DNA of 64,000 nt from Endobugula sp965214375 (GTDB lineage Bacteria; Pseudomonadota; Gammaproteobacteria; Pseudomonadales; Cellvibrionaceae). This document shows, piece after piece, positions 39,332-46,310 of this stretch. The notes beneath the pieces are model-generated. The model was not told the origin of the DNA. It saw only the letters and a program-made list of their open reading frames with translations, and did no database searches. The stretch spans positions 1,488,001 through 1,552,000 of the forward strand of contig OZ243947.1 of the NCBI GenBank assembly GCA_965214375.1, written 5' to 3'. Position numbers and translations under genes: made by a program. Within the stretch, counting starts at the first letter, position 1, and the number at the start of each line of letters is the position of its first letter.

Positions 39332-39410
39332 AGAAGTTACCCGTCTATTTTTAATCCCCTTCGACAGCAATTATAAAAGCATGTTTAACAACGCCCTAGG
39401 GGGTATCAAC

Positions 39411-39611
39411 ATGCAGCATATTATTTTACGGCTTCCACAAGTTATTCACCGCACAGGCTTATCCCGTAGCAGTATTTATTTACGTATGGCTAATGGTGAG
39501 TTCCCTGAATCGGTTTCATTAGGTGGCCGTGCAGTAGGCTGGCTTGAATGCGAAGTTGATGAATGGATTGTAAGCAAGATTGAGGAAGGCCGTATTAACG
39601 ATCATGGCTAA
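39411..39611 (+). CDS. AlpA-family transcriptional regulator
   Basis: Small phage-type DNA-binding protein of 66 residues starting MQHIILRLPQVIHRTGLSRSSIYLRM; the helix-turn-helix and the ...PESVSLGGRAVGWLECEVDEWI segment are typical for AlpA/Xis-like regulators, which control integrase expression or excision. ATG 39411 is chosen because AGGGGGT precedes it. Overlaps the next gene by eight bases. Confidence 0.9.
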   Translation: MQHIILRLPQVIHRTGLSRSSIYLRMANGEFPESVSLGGRAVGWLECEVDEWIVSKIEEGRINDHG

Positions 39612-40050
39612 TTACAATCCTAATCTGGTCAAGATTCATCGCAATTACACCTATGAAGAGTTAGCTGAAGTTTTTGGCATTCATAAAAATACCGTTGCGC
39701 AATGGGTAAAAGATGGATTGCCTTGCTTAAAAGAACAGCGGCCTTTTTTGGTTTTGGGGGTGGATGCTAAAAATTTTTTACAGGCTCGCCGAAAATACGG
39801 TAAGCGAACATGCAAGCATAATGAGTTCTATTGTTTGCGTTGTAAAAAGCCTGTGAAGCCCGCTGAAAATTTTGTTGAGTATGTGGCCATATCACCAACA
39901 AAAGACCGCTTAATGGCGTTGTGTGAGTGTTGTGAGGGGGTGGTGAATAAGTTTGTTGCTTATGCCCGTTTAGATGAATATGAGGCTATTTTTGATCTCG
40001 ATAAGCCGATAGGTTTGGAGCATATAAAAGATACCGATTCTCCTCACTAA
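39604..40050 (+). CDS. Helix-turn-helix protein with zinc-ribbon-like Cys pairs
   Basis: A 148-residue protein starting MANYNPNLVKIHRNYTYEEL. N-terminal helix-turn-helix (YTYEELAEVFGIHKNTVAQWV, about 13-35); then two Cys-x-x-Cys pairs (YCLRCKKP and LCECC) that suggest a zinc ribbon. ATG 39604 lies inside the AlpA gene end, so translation is coupled. It is followed in the same frame by the second integrase after 30 bases. Intact. Possible recombination directionality factor or regulator. Confidence 0.75.
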   Translation: MANYNPNLVKIHRNYTYEELAEVFGIHKNTVAQWVKDGLPCLKEQRPFLVLGVDAKNFLQARRKYGKRTCKHNEFYCLRCKKPVKPAENFVEYVAISPTKDRLMALCECCEGVVNKFVAYARLDEYEAIFDLDKPIGLEHIKDTDSPH

Positions 40051-40080
40051 AACCGTGACTTAATAACAAGAGGTAAAGCA

Positions 40081-41190
40081 ATAAAAAAACACAATGCCAA
40101 TAATGAGCGCATTAAGCGCAGATATTTTACATTTTTAAAAGAAGCGAAAGGTCAAAATGAAACTACGCTTGATAGTGTTGCCAATGCGATTGCACGTTTT
40201 GATTCTTATAACCAGTATAAAGATTTTAAGGGCTTTCACTTTGAGCAGGCGATAGGCTTTAAAAAGCATTTAGTGAAAAACAAAAACCAACAAACTGGCA
40301 AGCCATTCAGCTTAGCAACCATTAACGGTACGCTTAGGCACTTAAAAGCGTTTATCGAGTGGTTGTCGCAAGAGGTGGGCTATAAATCGCGTATTAAGTA
40401 TTCCGATGCGGAATATTTTAATTTATCCGAAAAAGAATCGCGTACCGCTAAGGCAATACGCAAAAAGCCTGTCGCGACGCTTGAGCAAATAAAGCATGTA
40501 TTAAATTTGATGCCTGCCAATAAGCCGATAGAAAAACGTGATAAAGCCTTGCTTGCCTTTACGTTACTGACAGGAATGCGTGATAGTGCAATAGCCTCCC
40601 TAAAACTCAAGCATGTGGATATTGGAGCTAATTCGGTTTATCAGGATGCGCGAGAGGTTAACACCAAATTCAGTAAAACCTTTACGTCTTATTTTTTTCC
40701 TGTAGGTGATGAGGTAAAAGCCATTGTTGTTGAATGGGTGCAATACCTAAAAAATGATTGTCTATATGGTAATGATGACCCGTTATTCCCTAAAACGAAT
40801 ACAGGCCAAAATAGCGATAATAATTTTGAGGCAGTGGGGTTAAGCCGTGAACATTGGCAAAGTGCAGCGGCAATACGCAAAGTTTTTAAACAATCGTTTG
40901 CCTTAGCAGAATTGTCTTATTTTAACCCTCATATCTTTCGTAATACCTTGGCTGCATTGGGGGAATCATTATGCCAAACGCCTGAAGAGTTTAAGGCGTG
41001 GAGTCAAAACTTAGGGCATGAAGGTGTACTCACGACTTTTTATAGTTATGGTGAGGTACAGGATAATCGGCAAGCGGATATTTTTAAGGGCTTTGATAAG
41101 CCGCGAGTGACAATATCAAGTTCAGTTGATGTTACAAATTTAGCAAAAGCACTAAAAGCTGAAATGGGTGATAATTTTATGCGTGGCTAA
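40081..41190 (+). CDS. Second tyrosine integrase, apparent ATA start
   Basis: Tyrosine recombinase of about 369 residues. Homologous sequence begins before the first ATG (40273): from ATA 40081 the frame reads KKHNANNERIKRRYFTFLKEA, the normal N-terminal arm of this group, and AGAGGT lies six bases upstream. An ATG changed to ATA, or use of an AUA start, would explain this. The catalytic domain has Arg (TGMRDSAIASL), H-x-x-R (NPHIFRN), the second His in LGHEGVLTTF and Tyr in YSYG. The stop overlaps the P4-type integrase stop by 14 bases in convergent orientation. Confidence 0.82.
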   Translation: MKKHNANNERIKRRYFTFLKEAKGQNETTLDSVANAIARFDSYNQYKDFKGFHFEQAIGFKKHLVKNKNQQTGKPFSLATINGTLRHLKAFIEWLSQEVGYKSRIKYSDAEYFNLSEKESRTAKAIRKKPVATLEQIKHVLNLMPANKPIEKRDKALLAFTLLTGMRDSAIASLKLKHVDIGANSVYQDAREVNTKFSKTFTSYFFPVGDEVKAIVVEWVQYLKNDCLYGNDDPLFPKTNTGQNSDNNFEAVGLSREHWQSAAAIRKVFKQSFALAELSYFNPHIFRNTLAALGESLCQTPEEFKAWSQNLGHEGVLTTFYSYGEVQDNRQADIFKGFDKPRVTISSSVDVTNLAKALKAEMGDNFMRG

Positions 41191-42427
41191 TAACGCTGAG
41201 CGTTTTGTTACCCGTTAGATTGATCTTGCCATTGGCCGCCTGTTCTATGTAATGACTCCACCATATCATCATAGTTCGGCGTTGTTGCAGGTAATCACTG
41301 CGGTTATAGGCACGGCGCACTTCATTTTTATCAATATGGGCTAATGCAGCTTCTATCAAATCAGGTGGAAATTGTTGCTCATTGAGAGCAGTAGAGCCAA
41401 TGCTACGTAAACCATGAGCGGTTTGGCGGCCTTGGTAGCCTATGCGGTTTAGTACACGATTAACGGTTTGTTTGTTGGCAGGGCGGCCTTGTGTGGATTG
41501 ACTGGGAAACACATACTCTAAATGACCACTGATAGGCCGCATATTTTGAAGAATATCGAGCGCTGGATCAGTCAGTGGAACAATATGATCACGTCTTTTT
41601 CCTTTCATTCTTTCGGCTGGGATATGCCAAAGTCGTTCTTTAAAGTCTATTTCATCCCAGCGTGTGCCTGCCAGTTCAGCAGGGCGTAATAAGGTATGAA
41701 GGCTCCATAGTATTAAGTAACGTGTAGGGGTATAGATATTGGCGAGTTTAATAGCCTGTAATAATTCAGGGAGTTCTTTGGGGTGAATAGCTGGTTGGTG
41801 GCTGGTTTGATTGCTGTTAAACGCAGCTGATATTTTGCTCAATGGATTATGCTCAACTACCCCTGTATTTACGGCAAAAGTCATTATTTGATTAAGTTTG
41901 GTGCGCACCCGCCCCAGTGTTTCGAGTTTATTTTGCTTTTCCAATGGTCGCAGCGTTTCAATAACCAGTGGCGCGGTAATTTCTTTTAAGGGGTATTCAC
42001 CCAGTGTGGGCAAAGCGTAAAGCTTCATGTGTCTTATGGCTTTTTTGACCGTTGTTTCGTCTTTGCCGTCACGCCAAACTTTTAACCATTGCTGGTACAC
42101 ATTTAATAGAGTAGCTGAGTATTCATTAGCTCGTGATCGCTTTTGGGCTTCTCGGTGGTGCTTGGGGTCAATATTGTCTATCAACAGTTGTTTGGCGTTT
42201 TCGCGCTCTTTACGTGCGTTGGCAAGGCTAACGGTAGGGTATGTACCAAAACTGATCTTGTTTCGTTTTTTCGTAAACGGATGGTAATAGTTGAAAAACC
42301 ATGATTTAGCACCATTGGGAGTGATTCGCAGTAATAGGCCACCCCCATCGGTTAATGTGTATTCTTTAGCCTTGGGCTTGGCCTGCCTGATTTCAGTATC
42401 GCTGAGCGGTTTGGTTGTTCTTGCCAT
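41177..42427 (-). CDS. int: P4-type tyrosine integrase
   Basis: Integrase of the P4/CP4-57 group, 416 residues, with the N-terminal DUF4102 arm-binding domain (LSDTEIRQAKPKAKEYTLTD, YPTVSLANARKE), SAM-like core-binding domain, and a catalytic domain with Arg (LLRPAELAGTRWDEID), H-x-x-R (AHGLRSIG) and Tyr (RAYNRSDYLQQR). It lies 156 bases from the tRNA-Leu 3' end and reads away from it, the standard place for an integrase that inserts in this tRNA. Arm-type AGGGTTACT repeats overlap its start codon, so it may control its own expression. Confidence 0.95.
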   Translation of the reverse strand: MARTTKPLSDTEIRQAKPKAKEYTLTDGGGLLLRITPNGAKSWFFNYYHPFTKKRNKISFGTYPTVSLANARKERENAKQLLIDNIDPKHHREAQKRSRANEYSATLLNVYQQWLKVWRDGKDETTVKKAIRHMKLYALPTLGEYPLKEITAPLVIETLRPLEKQNKLETLGRVRTKLNQIMTFAVNTGVVEHNPLSKISAAFNSNQTSHQPAIHPKELPELLQAIKLANIYTPTRYLILWSLHTLLRPAELAGTRWDEIDFKERLWHIPAERMKGKRRDHIVPLTDPALDILQNMRPISGHLEYVFPSQSTQGRPANKQTVNRVLNRIGYQGRQTAHGLRSIGSTALNEQQFPPDLIEAALAHIDKNEVRRAYNRSDYLQQRRTMMIWWSHYIEQAANGKINLTGNKTLSVISHA

Positions 42428-42473
42428 TTTAGTAACCCTGATTAAGTAACCCCGTCATCTAGGGTTACTAAAA
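42427..42473. repeat. Arm-type repeats upstream of the integrase
   Basis: AGGGTTACTAAAA on the minus strand (42427-42439, abutting the integrase ATG), AGTAACCCC (42445-42453), and AGGGTTACTAAAA on the plus strand (42461-42473). The same motif occurs at 31851-31875 near the other end. Confidence 0.75.
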
Positions 42474-42582
42474 ATCGTGGATATTGCAATACTTAATAGA
42501 ATGATAGTGGATGTAAAACAGCGAAAATTCGCTGAAAAATAAGGTTTTTTTGTGCTTTTTAGGAGGTTGCTGGATTTGTTGT

Positions 42583-42667
42583 TGGTGCCCAAGGCCGGAC
42601 TTGAACCGGCACGGCTTACGCCACTACCCCCTCAAGATAGCGTGTCTACCAATTCCACCACTTGGGC
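42583..42667 (-). tRNA. tRNA-Leu (GAG)
   Basis: 85-base tRNA with long variable arm, anticodon GAG in the loop TTGAGGG on the stem CTATC/GGTAG, encoded CCA. It starts seven bases after secG and is probably transcribed with it. Its 3' end is the attachment site of the island. Confidence 0.97.
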
Positions 42668-42674
42668 TAAAAAA

Positions 42675-43058
42675 TTATTCGCTTTTGGGAAGCTCTGATT
42701 CTGCTGCAGAAGAAGCTTCTGGTAACTCAGATTCACCGGCCGCTTGTGCAGCAACAGGTAATTCCGATTCCACCGCTTGCTGTTCAGCAGCAACCGTAGG
42801 AATATCGAGGCTAATACCCACATCCGCTTTATTTGTCGCAATAATAGCTAACGAAAAACTAGTCGCGAAAAAAACAAACGCCAAAATGGCCGTTGCTTTT
42901 GCAAAGAAATTACTACCGCCCTGACTACCAAAAACAGTCTGTGAAGCACCACCACCAAATGAGGCACCGGCTTCAGCGCCCTTACCTTGTTGCATCAAAA
43001 TCAGACCAATAATTGCCAGTGCAACCAGCAAATGAACCACAATGACTAATGTTTCCAT
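42675..43058 (-). CDS. secG: Preprotein translocase subunit SecG
   Basis: Small inner-membrane subunit of SecYEG. The 127 residues have two membrane segments (about 3-22 and 52-74), the connecting loop with GKGAEAGASFGGGASQTVFGS (typical GxxFGGG...FG) and a C-terminal tail rich in Glu/Ala/Ser. It lies between tpiA and tRNA-Leu as in E. coli. Intact. Confidence 0.95.
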   Translation of the reverse strand: METLVIVVHLLVALAIIGLILMQQGKGAEAGASFGGGASQTVFGSQGGSNFFAKATAILAFVFFATSFSLAIIATNKADVGISLDIPTVAAEQQAVESELPVAAQAAGESELPEASSAAESELPKSE

Positions 43059-43122
43059 AATGTTACCTAAAAATAGTTACTTAACCGTACCTAATGGCAT
43101 CACATCATTTAATGTTACTGTT

Positions 43123-43860
43123 TCAAACTGCAGCTTTGGCAATGGCTATAAAATCATTGGCATCCAGAGATGCGCCACCTACCAACGCTCCGTCAATATC
43201 TTTTTGAGCAAACAAATCCGCGGCATTATCAGACTTAACACTACCGCCATATACAATACGTACATCTGACGCTACGGAACCTAATTGTTCACGAATAAAC
43301 TCGTGCACTTCCTGCGCCTGCTGCGGCGTCGCGGTCAAACCCGTACCGATTGCCCATACCGGCTCATAAGCCACGACAATAGACGACAACTGTGAACCAA
43401 GCACCACCTTAACCGCAGCCAATTGTTCGCCAATGACTTGCAATGTCTGCCCTTGGTCACGCTGATCAAGGGTTTCACCCACACACACAATCGGCGTTAA
43501 TCCAGCCACAATAGCAGCAAGTGCTTTTTGTGCAACCAACTGATTACTTTCATGGTGGTACTGGCGTCGTTCTGAATGCCCTACAATGACATAGGTGCAA
43601 CCATATTCTTCCAACATGCCGGCTGACACTTCACCCGTGTATGCGCCATGAGAATGTACACTGACATCCTGAGCGCCGTAGGCAATCTGGCTATCTTCCA
43701 ACACACTGGCAAGCTGCGCAATATACACATCGGGAGAACATACAAGCAGTTCTGCCGACACACCCTCGTCGAACACAGATAACAACGACTGCAATAAGAC
43801 ATCGTTGCTCTGGCGAGAGCAGTTCATTTTCCAGTTTCCCGCAACTAATGGACGACGCAT
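43123..43860 (-). CDS. tpiA: Triosephosphate isomerase
   Basis: Interconverts DHAP and glyceraldehyde 3-phosphate. The 245-residue TIM barrel has the catalytic Lys in AGNWKMN, His in IVGHSERRQYH, Glu in AYEPVWAIGTG, and the phosphate-binding GGSVKSDN and GALVGGASL. ATG 43860 is preferred over the GTG six bases earlier, because AGAAGG lies five bases ahead and other TpiA proteins start M-R. Order with glmM and secG is conserved. Confidence 0.97.
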   Translation of the reverse strand: MRRPLVAGNWKMNCSRQSNDVLLQSLLSVFDEGVSAELLVCSPDVYIAQLASVLEDSQIAYGAQDVSVHSHGAYTGEVSAGMLEEYGCTYVIVGHSERRQYHHESNQLVAQKALAAIVAGLTPIVCVGETLDQRDQGQTLQVIGEQLAAVKVVLGSQLSSIVVAYEPVWAIGTGLTATPQQAQEVHEFIREQLGSVASDVRIVYGGSVKSDNAADLFAQKDIDGALVGGASLDANDFIAIAKAAV

Positions 43861-43938
43861 GGACACCTTCTTTAGCTATTCAAACAATTACTATTACAGG
43901 GCGCGCAATAGTAGCGAAGATGGGCGCAACTTACAACT

Positions 43939-45309
43939 TCAGGCCGATATTTTTGGCGATTGACAGCCTGACTGAACAACAGATTCTACGGTTGCCGCGA
44001 GTTCACTGGCTAGTTCACTAACCAGCTGTTTATCTTCACCCTCCACCATAACGCGAATAACGGGTTCGGTTCCAGAGGGTCTTAATAGCACACGCCCCTC
44101 ACCCGCAAGACGCTCTTCTATATTAGCCACGGCTGATTGAATGTCTGCCCTACCCATCACGTCCGTTTTTTGTGGCAAAAGCACATTGATCATCACTTGA
44201 GGCATTTTACGCATACCTAGCTTGGCCTGAGCCAATGGTTGCTGCAACACATTCAGTGCATACACAACCTGCAAGGCCGAAATGATGCCATCACCCGTTG
44301 TCGTAACATCACTACAAATAATATGCCCTGACGATTCACCGCCCAAACACCAGTTATTTTCTTGCATTTTTTCGATAACATAGCGATCACCCACGTTAGC
44401 GCGAACAAAGGGAATACCGTGTTCTTTGAAGGCTAACTCGAGACCATAGTTAGACATTAATGTACCGACAACACCATTACAGCCACGCTCTTTATGACGA
44501 GCAGCAGAAATAACATATAACAACTCATCGCCATCAACAATTGCTCCATCGCCATCAACAAAAACAACACGATCACCATCACCATCAAAGGCAATACCGA
44601 GATCGGCGCCGACTTCTTTCACTCGCGCCTGCAAATTTGCGGGCACGGTAGAACCGCAGTCATCATTGATATTCAGTCCGTCAGGATTATATGCCAAGAC
44701 GTCAACTGTTGCCCCCAATTCATTAAACACACTGGGTGCTACCTGATAGGTGGCGCCATTGGCGCAATCCAACACAATTTTGACACCCTGAAGGCGCATA
44801 CTGCGGGGAATAGTGCCTTTGCAAAATTCAATATAGCGTCCGGCCGCATCGTTAATACGCATGGCTTTACCCAGGCTTTCCGCACTGGTCATCGTTTTCT
44901 CAAGTTCTGACTCGATGTCTCTTTCAACATCATCAGGTAACTTCTCACCTTTGGCTGAGAAAAACTTAATACCGTTATCACAATAAGGATTATGAGAAGC
45001 ACTAATCACAATACCAGCTTGTGCTCGAAAAGCCTGTGTAAGATAAGCAATAGCAGGAGTCGGCATAGGACCCAGCAAACCGACATCAACACCAGCATTA
45101 ATTAAACCTGCTTCCAATGCCGATTCAAACATATAACCAGAAATACGGGTGTCTTTACCAATCAATATCAGGTTTTTGCCTGAAGCCTCGCGTGATAACA
45201 CCTTGCCTGCTGCCCAACCCAACTTGAGCATAAAATCGGGTGTAATCGGTGACTCACCAACACGACCACGAATACCATCCGTTCCAAAAAATTGTCTTGA
45301 CACACTCAT
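43939..45309 (-). CDS. glmM: Phosphoglucosamine mutase
   Basis: Converts glucosamine 6-phosphate to glucosamine 1-phosphate for cell-wall UDP-GlcNAc. The 456-residue protein has the phosphoserine loop (GIVISASHNPYCDNGIKFF), the metal-binding DGDGDR motif, the sugar-binding GGESSGH loop and RPSGTEPVIRVM. It follows folP by 12 bases, as in other gammaproteobacteria. Intact. Confidence 0.97.
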   Translation of the reverse strand: MSVSRQFFGTDGIRGRVGESPITPDFMLKLGWAAGKVLSREASGKNLILIGKDTRISGYMFESALEAGLINAGVDVGLLGPMPTPAIAYLTQAFRAQAGIVISASHNPYCDNGIKFFSAKGEKLPDDVERDIESELEKTMTSAESLGKAMRINDAAGRYIEFCKGTIPRSMRLQGVKIVLDCANGATYQVAPSVFNELGATVDVLAYNPDGLNINDDCGSTVPANLQARVKEVGADLGIAFDGDGDRVVFVDGDGAIVDGDELLYVISAARHKERGCNGVVGTLMSNYGLELAFKEHGIPFVRANVGDRYVIEKMQENNWCLGGESSGHIICSDVTTTGDGIISALQVVYALNVLQQPLAQAKLGMRKMPQVMINVLLPQKTDVMGRADIQSAVANIEERLAGEGRVLLRPSGTEPVIRVMVEGEDKQLVSELASELAATVESVVQSGCQSPKISA

Positions 45310-45321
45310 TGCCTATTTCTG

Positions 45322-46149
45322 TTACTGTGTTTCTATTGCCATATAAGTATCTATGATATCACGAGTTTGCCATACATCGTGTACACGCAACACCTTGGCA
45401 CCGCGCTCTAATGACATCATGGCGAAAGCAAGACTGGCGGGTAGCCGTTGTTCGATCTCACGCTCCAACAAGTGCCCAATCATGGATTTTCTGGATACTC
45501 CTACTAAAACAGGGAAGCCCAAGCTGCAAAGCTCAGGCAAATGACGCAGTAATGCCAAGTTATGCTCCAGCGTTTTACCAAAACCAATACCTGGATCAAG
45601 CCACAGATTAGATGAAGCCATGCCCGCGTCGAGACAAGCGGTGACGCGGTTTTGCAAATAAGCACAAACCTCGGTGACCACCCCTGAATATTCAGGTTGA
45701 GCCTGCATGGTTTGCGGAGTGCCTTGCATATGCATTAAACAAACAGGTAATTGCGTTTCTGCCGCTGCGGCCAAAGCACCCTCTCTGGTTAACGCCCGTA
45801 CATCATTAATTAAATGCGCACCGGAAGATGCTGCTTGACTGATCACCTCGGGGGAACTGGTATCGACAGATACTGCCAAATTGGTTTCTGTAACGGCCAA
45901 CTCAATAATGGGAATCACGCGATCCAATTCTTCCTGCACACTCAACGCTTGCGCACCCGGGCGTGTCGACTCACCGCCGATATCAACAAGATCGGCACCC
46001 TCTTGGGCAATTTGATGCAAACGCTGACTTACCTTACCGCGATCTATTTTATGATTTGAATACAAATCGCCGCCATCCGAAAAAGAATCCGGAGTCGCGT
46101 TCAGGATTGCCATTAGACGAGGTTTGGAGAGGTTAAGGTTAGCGTGCAT
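45322..46149 (-). CDS. folP: Dihydropteroate synthase
   Basis: Joins pterin pyrophosphate and p-aminobenzoate in folate synthesis, target of sulfonamides. The 275 residues hold NATPDSFSDGG, VDIGGESTRPGA, NDV, LMHMQGTP and the phosphate-binding VGVSRKSMIG. The gene order ftsH-folP-glmM is conserved. Start ATG 46149. A palindromic element lies upstream between it and ftsH. Intact. Confidence 0.97.
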   Translation of the reverse strand: MHANLNLSKPRLMAILNATPDSFSDGGDLYSNHKIDRGKVSQRLHQIAQEGADLVDIGGESTRPGAQALSVQEELDRVIPIIELAVTETNLAVSVDTSSPEVISQAASSGAHLINDVRALTREGALAAAAETQLPVCLMHMQGTPQTMQAQPEYSGVVTEVCAYLQNRVTACLDAGMASSNLWLDPGIGFGKTLEHNLALLRHLPELCSLGFPVLVGVSRKSMIGHLLEREIEQRLPASLAFAMMSLERGAKVLRVHDVWQTRDIIDTYMAIETQ

Positions 46150-46195
46150 AAGAGAGTTGGCAAAGAATCGAATACAGTTGGTGAGTATACATTTA

Positions 46196-46288
46196 TTGAG
46201 AGAAGATATTTAGAACCGTTGAAGGCATGGATGCCGAAAACGAGCTACAGGGATGTATTTATGCGTGTTCTAAATATTTTTCTCTCAA
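46196..46288. repeat. 93-base palindromic element (REP/MITE-like)
   Basis: Arms of 21-22 bases (46196-46216 and 46267-46288) are inverted copies with one substitution and one extra base (TTGAGAGAAGATATTTAGAA; GTTCTAAATATTTTTCTCTC). The interior holds the nested hairpin GGCATGGATGCC and the string CGAAAACGAGCTACAGGGAT, which resembles an abundant intergenic repeat of marine gammaproteobacteria. Probably a non-autonomous repeat that landed in the ftsH-folP gap; it may also end the ftsH transcript. Confidence 0.75.
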
Positions 46289-46310
46289 TGAAGACTACGA
46301 CTATGATGAT

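Larger units (their letters stand above)
31776..42604. mobile_element. Integrative island in tRNA-Leu(GAG), about 10.8 kb
   Basis: The right end is the 3' end of tRNA-Leu (42583-42604) and the left end a near-exact copy of it (31776-31796; one C missing). In between are a P4-type integrase next to the tRNA, a P4-like RNA control region, a type ISP restriction-modification gene, an Mrr-type nuclease and a second integrase module with AlpA. Repeats of AGGGTTACT lie inside both ends. The island separates tRNA-Leu from tRNA-fMet, which are neighbours in relatives. Confidence 0.9.

Noticed and set aside
46196..46288. Integron attC site
   Set aside because: The ends do not have the RYYYAAC/GTTRRRY core sites and no integron integrase is present.
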